Shown here: positions 1 through 9,647 of the stretch, in pieces
Layout of the letters: every line of letters starts with the position of its first letter
Numbering within the stretch: position 1 is the first letter of the stretch
Source: Nemertoderma westbladi
Lineage: Eukaryota; Xenacoelomorpha; Nemertodermatida; Nemertodermatidae
Assembly: GCA_032718475.1 (NCBI GenBank)
Contig: JAUCBJ010002301.1
Location: 1-33,216 of the forward strand
DNA length: 33,216 nucleotides
Direction of reading: 5' to 3'
Position numbers and translations under genes: made by a program
Notes under the pieces: generated by a model
What the model was told of the DNA's origin: nothing
The model's input: only the letters and a program-made list of their open reading frames with translations
The model's database searches: none

Positions 1-3000
1 TGGCTTACTGGGTTTAGGAACGTAATGGTGAGTTAAGTAATACGTTCTTTCAGTCACAGGTGTTTCTTCCGGTACTCTCTCCGCGTATCCCTTACTAATA
101 AATTTTTCCAGCTGTGTTTGATACATTGCTTTAGCTGAAGAATTAGCCATAAGGCGTCGATGGAGTTGCGCGATTCTTTTTTCCGCCAAAGGTCTGTTAT
201 TGATGAACTTCGGTTCTCTCTTGCGAAAAGGTAAACCGACTTCATACCTGCCTTGATCTTTGAGGAAACGTGTAGTTGTCTCTTGGATCTGTTTGGCCCT
301 TTCCTCTTCCACCGATAAGGCTTTATCGTAGGAATTGGGCTCTACCGCCTCTTGCGTAAAGAATCGTACAGCATGTTCATCTCGAGTCTTGGCATTGCAA
401 CGCTCAATGACGTCATTTAACTCGTCGTTATAAGCTTCTCGTTCAGATGGATAGAGAAGTTGACATAAGTTCACTTGGTTTTGCCAAGCCTCGTTTTCCT
501 TAAGGAGATCGATGGTATTCTCCTCATCAAAAAGCTGGTGAATGTCGTCGTTATCTGAGGAGTATGGGGTTCCCTCAGTTAAATCGTCTCCCTCACTAGT
601 ATCGTCTTCCCATTCACTCACCTGGTAGACGCGCTCTTGCGGTAGTCTTTCTCTGAGTGTTCTACGGGAAGGGCCAGTAAAGTACCAACCTACTCTAGTT
701 CTTACCGCATAGGTCTGTAGTGGCTGCGGTTGAGCAGGCCGTTTCTCCAATGTCTCCAGCACCTCATGCGCGTTTTGGCCGATGAGTATTTGCACTCCAG
801 GATAATCAGTCTGGAATCGAGGTATCTTAAGATGTTGGATGCTCTCATCCTCGTCCCAATTATAAAGGTCTGCTTGAGTAGTAGCGAAGTTCTTTATAGC
901 CACCATCTTCACCGACCTTATGCTATGTTCTCCTAGTTCGTCTTGTGGGGTGGACAACGCGCCTATATAATAATCAGCTGTTACTGTAGATTTCCAAACT
1001 TGCATAATGCCGGACATGTTTAGCTTAGTTCGGAACTTGGGTTGTTCATCGAATATGTCTTCGGCTAGTTCTTTATCAATGAATGTTCCTGTGCTGCCGG
1101 AGTCCAGGAGGGCGTTCACGACATAACTCCGTTTAGGTCCGTGAACCCTTACCTGCACCACAGGAAACTCTCGGATCCCTACATTGGAAGATGACTCTTT
1201 CCAAGATGGTTGTCGTTCAGAAGTAGTTAGAGTGAAGTCGCTGTCTGTATCCTTTTCATATGTGAGTGCTCGATACACGGCGGTATTTATCATATAACAG
1301 GATTCGTTTTCGTCGGAGAACTCGTCCGTATAGAATCCTTCCATCTCAGATTGATCAGTGTCGTTCACATCACTGAATTGGACATGTAGTTCGGAATCAC
1401 TTACCTGATTCGGACTATTTCGCTCGAATTCAGCGTGCAACAAGATATGATGTTTCGCACCACACTTTGCACACCTTATGTCAGAGAAACAGGTTCGCCG
1501 TTGGTGTCCTTGACTGAGGCAATTATAACATAACCGCTTATCCCACATGACTTCTCGTCTCTCTGATAATGATTTCTTCAGGAATTCATCACACATATTC
1601 AAACGGTGGGTCCCGTCGCACAGCGCACATTTCGGTTTGATGTTACTTACCTTATTTTGGGTAACATTGTGTACACTTGCTTTTTCTTCGGGCTTTCTCA
1701 CCTGAATTCTCTTGGGAGACGTAGGAGGAGTTTTTCTTACCTGTTCTCTCCTGTCATTTGTTTGAGACTTGAATTTACTTACCTGATCTTTAGGCATTTT
1801 ATTCACGTAATAAGATCTATCAGTGTCCTTCCCGCTATCTTCTCCTTGAGAAGTCTGGCTTTCGCCGTCGTCTGTATAACACACTGGTGTTACCTTTCTC
1901 CTAGAGACGGGTTTTTCACTTACCTTGTTTTCCGGTGTCTTCTCTCGGGACTGCTTGAGGAGTTGCAATTTCACTTCTCCATCCAAGAATGACATGAGAT
2001 CAGCCATGGTAGGGTCTCGTCGTTGTTGTTCCATCATATATAGTACTTTCTTATCCCAGCGTGTGCCTACCCCACCTTTCGGTAAAGTAGAAGCCACAGC
2101 TCCAATGACCATAGAACTTTGGTATTCATGAGACTTACCTAACCAATCTAATTGTCTACAGATCTCTTGAATCTCATCGGAAAACTCTATTATCCCACTG
2201 CTGATGAACTTTCTGGGCGCTACTAATTTTGCATATAAATACTTAGCGATATTATTCCTATTACCATACCTGATGTTTAGTGAATCCCAAACTTGTCTTA
2301 ATCCGTCTGGATGTCCAATAAACTTTAACGCCATTAACTTGGGAGATCCTTCCAAGCACTCGATGAGGTATCTAAGTTTTTCTCCATTAGATAGTACAGA
2401 GTTCTGTATGTTATCTTTGTAATATTCATTAAAAGGTAACCATTTCATCTCATCTCCATTGAACTTGACGATCTCTCCCACCTTTACCGCTTGCCGGGCT
2501 TCGGTTCTAGCCATTTGACGCGTAAAACTTTCTTGGGCCATCGTGTTATTTAATATCGAGTTATCGGTATATAAATTTCTCGGATTATGATCAGTTCTAT
2601 AGGGAATGTCATTATCAACAAGTCTATAATTACCCTTAATAGGGTTCACTATAGGAGTTTCTACTTCGCTAGCAGTATATATGCGTGTAGGCTCCACACC
2701 TTGCGCATGAGATACTTCAGACCTAACAGGTTGACACATTGTTACAGGGGGTGGTGGTATACCCCTTTGTGTATTTACTAATTTATCGCGTTCGAGCGCG
2801 ATACTTTGCTGCACTTCTTGCAACTCTAGCCTACTTTCCCTTACTGTGTCCTTGAATTGCTGAACCGTCTCCTGCATCTGCCCGAGCAGGAGATCCATCC
2901 CCCGCCGTCTCTCGTCCACCCATTCGACCGCCGAAACGGGAGTCGCCAACGTTGTAGCGAGCGGACGAGGGACAACGGGCGACAAATCAGGAATATTTCG

Positions 3001-4839
3001 CTCGGGGTCCAGGACCTGAACTGTCTCCTGGGCAGTTCTACGGGGCACAGGTAGCTTAGTGCTATGCAGAGGGAATTTAGAGGTAGTTTCAGGGAGCACA
3101 GGTGTGTCTATCACCGAAGGGGTGATTTCAAGAACAGGCCTAATTATTTCAGGCTCATCTACTATAGTAGGGAGTCTTTCTATTTTAATTATTTGGTCTG
3201 TGGGCTCTGTACTACCTAAGTTGGTGTTATTTAGTTGCCTTCTAACAGCTGGAGGCAAATCAGGCAATTTCTGACGGTGGAATGTTCTTTTACGTCTGCT
3301 TAGACGAGATCTATTTCCTTTGCCTTCAGTATCGGTGGTATCGCCTTCCTCAGATGATGTATATCCCTGTCTTTTGGGAGTAGATCGATTCATCATCTGC
3401 ATATTACTAGCTGCTAACTGTTTATTTATGCAGTCTTGATTCTCCTGAATGTTTTCCAATTCTAATTGGGTGGTTTCTTCAGCCGCTTTCCGTTCTGCTT
3501 CTGCCACTTTTGCCTCTGCCTCTGCCGCTGCCTCTGCCGCTTTTGCCTCTGCCGCTGCCTCTGCCGCTGCCTCTGCCGCTTTTGCCTTGGCCGCTGCCTC
3601 TGCCGCTTTTGCCTTGGCCGCTGCCGCCTTTCTTTCTGCTTCTGCAGCTACCACTGCTGCTTTCTTTCTGTCTTCTATACGTTTTTTCTTTACTTGTTCT
3701 TCTTGGACTCGTGTGATGCGGAGTTGTTCATCAAATTTAGCCTGATTCGCAGCCCTCATTTCCACATCGATGGCATCCAACACAAGCTTGGTTCCTTCAC
3801 TATTAGGGCTAAGTCCCTCTAACCTTCTCCTCAACTCGTCATCACCTAAAAAACGTTGATAGTCTGACAGATAGATGTCAATGGCATCCCTCTTATGCGG
3901 TTTCTCTGCCGTCGCTTCACTTTCCACTTGGGAAAAAGTAGCGTCTGTTGATTCTCCATGGGTTGAGCGCTCCTCCAGCTGAGCTTTCCACTGAGCTGTT
4001 CCTTGAACCTGGAGACTCACCCTTTGAAACCAAGTCTTTACGGCAACTTGCAACGACGTGTCTTGCCTTCGTTTAGAAGCCTCCTCAAAGGCCGATAATA
4101 TTAGCCTGATTCGTAGAATTCTTTCTCTAACTTGATAAAGCAGTTGTCCCTGCTCTTGAGGTCCTTGTGGTTGTTGAAACAGTTGTCCTTTTACTCGCTC
4201 CATAGAGCTGAAGAATCCCTGTGCGTATCCGGCTGCGGACCTCTTCCACACAGCGGGATCTATGGTTTCTTTGGCTACTCCCATCCGATGTATGTCTTCC
4301 CAGGCAGCTTCTGATAAATCAAACGGGAGTCCGGGTCCGGGGAAGTTCCATTGCGACTCGACAATAGACTTCAGTTCTTCACTCGTGTATCCCGCATAAT
4401 TATCTTTAGTTGATCGTTGACTTCTCGCCCAATCGATCTGGTGTTCTTCCACTGCTATCAATAACCTAGTGAGTATGGCTGCAGGAAGGATGAGAAGGGG
4501 ATCCGAATAAACCGCATCCATCATCTTTGCTCCGCGTTCTGGTGTCAGTTCTACAGTATCCTCACTACTGGAGCTGTTGGGCCGTTGAGAAGTAAGTTCT
4601 TGGCTCGCGGGTTGTTGCTGTTCCGCTGCTTCTTGGTCCCGCTTGACCTGAGCTCGAGTTCCTATGATAGACCTACGATGTTGGACCAGCCTAGGTTCTG
4701 TTATTACTACTGGAGGGATGACCTTCCTCACAGTGGGAGGTGAACTGAACTTACGACTAGACGGTTCTACATCTCTATCTGAGTCGCAGATAGTTACATC
4801 TAATAAACTGTCTGACAGGTTCTGCTTAGTATCAGACAT
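1..4839 (-). CDS. BEL/Pao retrotransposon polyprotein, N-terminal part (Gag, zinc knuckles, aspartic protease); runs off left edge
   Basis: One frame is open from ATG at 4839 to the window edge, 1,613 codons with no stop; the nearest upstream in-frame stop is at 4873-4875, and this is the first ATG after it. In order: an N-terminal region of about 780 residues unlike anything I recognise; within it an Ala/Glu/Lys-rich, probably coiled-coil stretch at about residues 390-453; a DUF1759-like Gag region at about 790-950 (begins FNGDEMKWLPF); a Cys-His cluster with C1071, C1074, H1079, C1084, then a CCHC knuckle C1104-x2-C1107-x4-H1112-x4-C1117 and a further Cys pair from C1123; a DUF1758-type aspartic protease with D1246 in LLDSGST; and a linker ending where the BEL/Pao reverse transcriptase usually starts (YYLTHHYVPKP). 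The known role of this family is particle assembly, polyprotein cleavage and reverse transcription. The lack of breaks suggests a young copy. RT, RNase H, integrase and 3' LTR would lie to the left, outside the window. Confidence 0.93.
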   Translation of the reverse strand, partial: MSDTKQNLSDSLLDVTICDSDRDVEPSSRKFSSPPTVRKVIPPVVITEPRLVQHRRSIIGTRAQVKRDQEAAEQQQPASQELTSQRPNSSSSEDTVELTPERGAKMMDAVYSDPLLILPAAILTRLLIAVEEHQIDWARSQRSTKDNYAGYTSEELKSIVESQWNFPGPGLPFDLSEAAWEDIHRMGVAKETIDPAVWKRSAAGYAQGFFSSMERVKGQLFQQPQGPQEQGQLLYQVRERILRIRLILSAFEEASKRRQDTSLQVAVKTWFQRVSLQVQGTAQWKAQLEERSTHGESTDATFSQVESEATAEKPHKRDAIDIYLSDYQRFLGDDELRRRLEGLSPNSEGTKLVLDAIDVEMRAANQAKFDEQLRITRVQEEQVKKKRIEDRKKAAVVAAEAERKAAAAKAKAAEAAAKAKAAEAAAEAAAEAKAAEAAAEAEAKVAEAERKAAEETTQLELENIQENQDCINKQLAASNMQMMNRSTPKRQGYTSSEEGDTTDTEGKGNRSRLSRRKRTFHRQKLPDLPPAVRRQLNNTNLGSTEPTDQIIKIERLPTIVDEPEIIRPVLEITPSVIDTPVLPETTSKFPLHSTKLPVPRRTAQETVQVLDPERNIPDLSPVVPRPLATTLATPVSAVEWVDERRRGMDLLLGQMQETVQQFKDTVRESRLELQEVQQSIALERDKLVNTQRGIPPPPVTMCQPVRSEVSHAQGVEPTRIYTASEVETPIVNPIKGNYRLVDNDIPYRTDHNPRNLYTDNSILNNTMAQESFTRQMARTEARQAVKVGEIVKFNGDEMKWLPFNEYYKDNIQNSVLSNGEKLRYLIECLEGSPKLMALKFIGHPDGLRQVWDSLNIRYGNRNNIAKYLYAKLVAPRKFISSGIIEFSDEIQEICRQLDWLGKSHEYQSSMVIGAVASTLPKGGVGTRWDKKVLYMMEQQRRDPTMADLMSFLDGEVKLQLLKQSREKTPENKVSEKPVSRRKVTPVCYTDDGESQTSQGEDSGKDTDRSYYVNKMPKDQVSKFKSQTNDRREQVRKTPPTSPKRIQVRKPEEKASVHNVTQNKVSNIKPKCALCDGTHRLNMCDEFLKKSLSERREVMWDKRLCYNCLSQGHQRRTCFSDIRCAKCGAKHHILLHAEFERNSPNQVSDSELHVQFSDVNDTDQSEMEGFYTDEFSDENESCYMINTAVYRALTYEKDTDSDFTLTTSERQPSWKESSSNVGIREFPVVQVRVHGPKRSYVVNALLDSGSTGTFIDKELAEDIFDEQPKFRTKLNMSGIMQVWKSTVTADYYIGALSTPQDELGEHSIRSVKMVAIKNFATTQADLYNWDEDESIQHLKIPRFQTDYPGVQILIGQNAHEVLETLEKRPAQPQPLQTYAVRTRVGWYFTGPSRRTLRERLPQERVYQVSEWEDDTSEGDDLTEGTPYSSDNDDIHQLFDEENTIDLLKENEAWQNQVNLCQLLYPSEREAYNDELNDVIERCNAKTRDEHAVRFFTQEAVEPNSYDKALSVEEERAKQIQETTTRFLKDQGRYEVGLPFRKREPKFINNRPLAEKRIAQLHRRLMANSSAKAMYQTQLEKFISKGYAERVPEETPVTERTYYLTHHYVPKPSKP

Positions 4840-4976
4840 GTTTGTGTGTACAGTTGAATGCCTACTGCTATATTACAGTCTGAGCAAGTCTAGTAATTCA
4901 GTATTAACTGCTAGCCTAGTAATTAATTACCGATACTGCTACTCAGTGTAGCGTGATATATATATAATATATTAGA

Positions 4977-5214
4977 ATACCGGTATACTTATAGTATATA
5001 TAAGTATTATTACAGACTAGGTTTATCACAGAATACCGGTATAATTTTAGCACAAATATATATAAATATATAATAGGCCTATCGGGAATACCGGTATACA
5101 GCTTACAGTTTGTAGTATATATAATTCTGGACTAGAATTAATTACAAGTACCGGTATAATTTCAGCCTAAATTTATAGAAATAAAGATAATAGGCCTATC
5201 GTAAATACCGGTAT
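4977..5214. repeat. Phased ATACCGGTAT palindromes in a ~115-bp tandem duplication
   Basis: Five copies of the ten-base palindrome ATACCGGTAT (one reads GTACCGGTAT) start at 4977, 5033, 5088, 5148 and 5205, a spacing of 55-60 bases. The second and fourth are followed by matching AT-rich text that ends in a shared AATAGGCCTATCG block, so the region is best read as a ~115-bp unit present twice, with a half-repeat inside each unit. It lies 140-375 bases upstream of the BEL start codon. Binding sites or LTR sub-repeats are possible roles, but this is inference. Confidence 0.8.
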
Positions 5215-6150
5215 ATCAATTATTTTAAATAATTGAATTTCTGAATTTTAGGGTTACTTGGTTACTTTACTTACTTTATTACCGTTATTTGAGCAGTAGT
5301 CCAACTGATATTGAGACCTAATGGTTGTATGGTAGGCCTACTATTTATAAATCGTTAGATTTGATTTATAATATATATACCCGTTTTAATGGGTTTTGTC
5401 AATATTTGAAATAAATGTTATTATTTCTGGGGAGTAATCACTACACAAAGCGGTGCGCTTTCAGTGAAGTGTTACTTATAGGACACTAAAACAAATAATG
5501 CTAATTTACCTAAGTTACTTAATACTACAAATTACGTACAATTCGGGTGAGATTACAATCTCTAAATAAACACAAAAATTTACAAAAACATAAAATACAA
5601 ATTTTCAGGGTAATTTTACAAGAAGTCTACAAACCAGCCTAACAAAGGGTTAGAAATCTGGTTATTACAACGGACAGGGTACTACGGTATTTGAAAATAA
5701 TAAGTAGTAGTAAATACACTGCGTTGTCCAGATAGGAAAATACCACCGTCTGACGACCTATAGCCGTATCGCTATAGGTACTACGTTATGTATCACGGAG
5801 TGTTCCTACCTAGAAGTTAATAGAGCTAATCGAACGTGCCTATCAACCACTTTACAACACAAATATAATGCCTACACTAATTACTTTCGGAAAGCACTGT
5901 ACACTAAACCCTAAATTAGGTACGAGTACTTGTACAACAGATAATCAGTAGTTAAATATACTTGAACAGCTAAAAGAACCACGGCATCTGCTGGAGTGAC
6001 CGGTGCACAAAATCACCAGTCTTTACCTACGCCAAGCAGCCCGTGTAGTACCGGGGTTAATTTAACTATAGCGGTATGTATAACAAACACAATTACTGTA
6101 GGAACAAACTTGGGGAATGAATGTTGCGGATAATCGCATAAACTCTGAAT

Positions 6151-6724
6151 AATAAATATTACGCTACGCGTACAAACCACTCAAACAAAATGCAGACCAA
6201 ACGCTGACAGACTACTATCAAGCCTAAATAAACTACAGGACATGCAGACTCCGAAATGATTAGGTAGTATGCGTTCTAACCCAGTAGTACGACTTATTCT
6301 TTAGTTGGGGGTTTACCTTACAGCATTCGCTGCCCCTACTTCCTAACCGTTCTTTATCGGACAGGTGATCTACACACACTGCAATCCGTTCAGACCTAAC
6401 AACAGCCAGACAACTATTCAGCCTACAAATTATCTAAATAAATATTATACGCTACCCGTACAGACTTACACAAACAAAGTACAGACTAAACGATGGCAGA
6501 CTACTCTCAAGCCTAAATAAACTACAGGACATGCAGACTCCGAAATGATTAGGTAGTATGCGTTCTAACCCAGTAGTACGACTTATTCTTTAGTTGGGGG
6601 TTTACCTTACAGCATTCGCTGCCCCTACTTCCTAACCGTTCTTTATCGGACAGGTGATCTACACACACTGCAATCCGTTCGGACTTAACAGCAATCAGAC
6701 AACAGCTCAGCCTACAAATTGTCT
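6151..6724. repeat. ~287-bp direct tandem duplication
   Basis: The block at 6151-6436 is repeated at 6437-6724 with a few substitutions and small indels. A long central stretch (first copy about 6221-6400, second from 6510) is nearly identical at an offset of 289 bases. It has no reading frame. It lies upstream of the BEL polyprotein in element orientation, so it may be an LTR sub-repeat. Confidence 0.9.
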
Positions 6725-8675
6725 GTACAATCTGAGCAGGCTTACACGCCTTCTGCTCAATACTGGCCTACAAATAAATAAAACTTGACAGAAACAAGTA
6801 AACTATACAAAAGAATGAGGGGTGATCAATCCCTATTCCCCTGGCAGCCTACAGTATACAATAATCAAATCGAATAATACTAATGTACTTATACTGGAAG
6901 TACCGGTTAGGACAGTTGGGCCTACGGACCTACAGATGTACCGTTCAGGTTTACCGGTTGACCGGTACTTTCAACTTTATTGCTTACTGCAATAAAGAAG
7001 CAATATCCGTTATTGTTAGCGCTTTTAGACCTTTGGCAGTTTAACCCACCAAATTAGGATGTCTTCTAGATAATAAATCACTTTTAGTCTATGACAAGTA
7101 TTTAATTCACTACACTAGTCGAAACCAATCTGTGCGCGATCATTCACCCGCTGGATATACCCGGGAGATTGGGTTCGACGGCTTAATCTTATTGCTATGT
7201 AAGCTTAATGTATTATTCGACTGACAGTATTATATAATCTCTGACAATATTATTCACCTTCGGGGAATATTAACAGTTCCTTTAGGACGTGGCGCTCTAT
7301 CTATATACACAGAGTTATGACTTAAACTACTCACAACGATATGGCTTAGTTATAATTTACATATATGGCGCATTCTTTAGGAAATGCTTCGTTATCAGGT
7401 TCACTCATACACAATGCTGCACAATACTGCACACTGATCTGCCGATCTTCACTGATTTTAGTTATATATAAAAGGAACACGGACTGACTCATGTAGGGTC
7501 TATCAAATAACATTAGATTCACTTCAAACCACTTTAACATAAGTCACAATCGTTATATGTAACCTTTCTCTCTTACCTTCGGTATATCAAGAATATTGGG
7601 TTTCGGGGTTATTTATCGTTATTCCAAATATAATAATTCATCAACCATATTATGAAGAACTGACAGTAAATAGCAGTATAACAATATAAAAGTATACACA
7701 GTGATTCAGTGTGTGTTAAGTTCATTAGTTTGTTTTGGTTTGATAACGGATATATGCCCTTTATAATTAAGCCTACTAGTGTTAGACTAAAACAGAAAAG
7801 CACAAAATATTTACAAGCCGTTCTCTCCTGGCTCAGGACAGAAAGACCAACAACACTGAAAACTGATAAGAATAACCTTATTTACAAAGGCTTCCACCCA
7901 ACACAGAGAAAGAGCATACAGATAGGAAAATTCAGTTCAGTAGATCTGTGATAGGTCGAAATCAAAATCAACTCAAATCCTATTGGCAGATACAGAAGCA
8001 GGGCTGTGGGGCAACTTTCCCAAGCTGGTTGGACAATCAAACGTAGCCCAGATCCCTTCGCACAGCGAATCAGCCAATCAGCCGGTAGCTTGCGCTATTC
8101 GAGTTATAGATCCCCTTTTAGAGTATTCAGCGCCTGGGGGGGAACTGGTTAACAAGGCAAACGAATCAGTTATCCCACAAAAGCTTTTACACACTGAATT
8201 ACGACACTATATTCTGGGACATGGTGTAATTACAGCACAGTGCTTTAAAAGTCATGGATTAGAATTTTAAAACGTCATCTGGTTTTGGCTAAAATACCAA
8301 ATATATGTAACAAAATATATCACACACAAATTGAGTAGTTAATAATAAATAAATAATTTAATTAAACTACAGTAGTTTTGTTATACAGTATTTTTGTATG
8401 CATAATACTTAATTGTATGGTGCAACTCTTAATTCTTCTTAATCTTAATTATCACGCATTTACTTAATTTACTGAGATTCATTTGTAAGTAATTGTATTT
8501 TTTTTTGCTAACCAATTAAGGACGATTTGCTGAGATAGCATTCCTAATAATAGTAGTTTATTATTGGAATATTATATATTGTTATGTATTTTTTATTACA
8601 AGAAAATAAAATAATAGCCTAACACATAAGGAATGTAAAAAGCTTAAGATAAATTTAATTAAAATTGAAAGTACA

Positions 8676-8707
8676 TACTCCCCTTGCGACGATGAGAGTT
8701 CCTACAC
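8676..8707 (+). repeat. Single stray unit of the 27-bp minisatellite
   Basis: This segment matches the main array's unit (TACTCCCCTTGC, then GACGATGAGAGTTCCTAC) with about three differences over 31 bases. It directly adjoins the 30-bp array and is separated from the main array at 15061 by the whole LINE. Nothing similar is seen to its left. Confidence 0.85.
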
Positions 8708-8710
8708 CAC

Positions 8711-9647
8711 GCCACACCGGACCCCGGCAGGGTCTGTAGCACCATACCGGACCACTGCTGGGTCTGTCACGCCACAGCGGACCCCGGCTGGGTCTGTCAC
8801 GCCACACCGGATCTCGGCTGGGTCTATGGCGCCACACCGGACCCCGGGAGGGCCTGTGGCGCCACACCAGACCCCGGCAGGGTCTACCGCGCCACACCGG
8901 ACCGCGGCAGGGTCTACCGCGCCACTCTGGACCCCGGCAAGGTCTGTAGCGCCACAACGGACCCCGGTAGGGTCTACCCCGCCACACCGGACCCCGGCAG
9001 GGTCTGTAGTACCACACCGGACCCCGGCAGGTTCTACCGCGCCACACCAGACCCCGGCAGGTTCTACCGCGCCACACCAGACCCAGGCAGGTTCTACCGC
9101 GCCACACCGGACCCCGGCAGGGTCTGTAGCACCATACCGGACCCCGGCAGGGTCTGTAGTACCACACCGGACCCCGGCAGGTTCTACCGCGCCACACCAG
9201 ACCCCGGCAGGTTCTACCGCGCCACACCAGACCCCGGCAGGTTCTACCGCGCCACACCGGACCCCGGCAGGGTCTACCGCGCCACTCCGGACCCCGGCAA
9301 GGTCTGTAGCGCCACAACGGACCCCGACAGGGTCTACCCCGCCACACCGGACCCCGGCAGGGTCTGTAGTACCACACCGGACCCCGGCAGGTTCTACCGC
9401 GCCACACCAGACCCCGGCAGGTTCTACCGCGCCACACCGGACCCCGGCAGGGTCTGTAGCACCATACCGGACCCCGGCAGGGTCTGTCGCGCCACACCAG
9501 ACCCCGGCAGGGTCTGTAGCACCATACCGGACCCCGGCAGGTTCTACCGCGCCACACCGGACCTCGGCAGGGTCTGTGGCGCCTCACCGGACCCTGGCCG
9601 GGTCTGTAGCGCCACACCAGACCCCGGCTGGGTCTGCCGCGCCGCGT
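8711..9647. repeat. 30-bp minisatellite, about 31 units, no length variation
   Basis: The units keep an exact 30-base phase from GCCACACCGG at 8711 to about 9647, with substitutions but no insertions or deletions. On the plus strand they read as a ten-residue TAPHRTPAGS-like repeat, in frame with the following LINE endonuclease. The minus strand is also open, because the period is a multiple of three. Differences between units are often amino-acid-changing (His/Tyr, Arg/Gln, Thr/Val), so I see no sign of protein-level selection. It could be a 5' repeat region of the LINE or an unrelated array at its truncation point. Confidence 0.9.

Larger units (their letters stand above)
4840..8675. other. 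Non-coding stretch: BEL leader, probable 5' LTR region and flank
   Basis: No gene is supported here. The stretch is AT-rich and the reading frames are short without family resemblance, including 7709-7951 and 7983-8270. Because the BEL polyprotein starts at 4839 on the minus strand, its leader, primer-binding site and 5' LTR should lie to the right, in this stretch. I could not place the LTR ends, because the matching 3' LTR is outside the window and no convincing tRNA-complementary site was found. Two repeats inside are listed separately. From about 7780 to 8270 the sequence is somewhat richer in GC and may be a different insertion or unique host DNA. Confidence 0.6.

Noticed and set aside
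3449-3822. Plus-strand Ala- or Leu-rich frames
   Set aside because: They are complements of the Ala/Glu/Lys-rich segment of the BEL polyprotein on the minus strand.
5290-5310. Primer-binding site and LTR start for the BEL element around TAGTCCA
   Set aside because: The bases before CCA do not resemble a known tRNA 3' end, and without the other LTR the boundary cannot be tested.
7983-8270. 95-codon frame of a possible small protein
   Set aside because: No recognisable domain and no codon or splice support. Its first codon is not ATG, and frames of this length are expected by chance.
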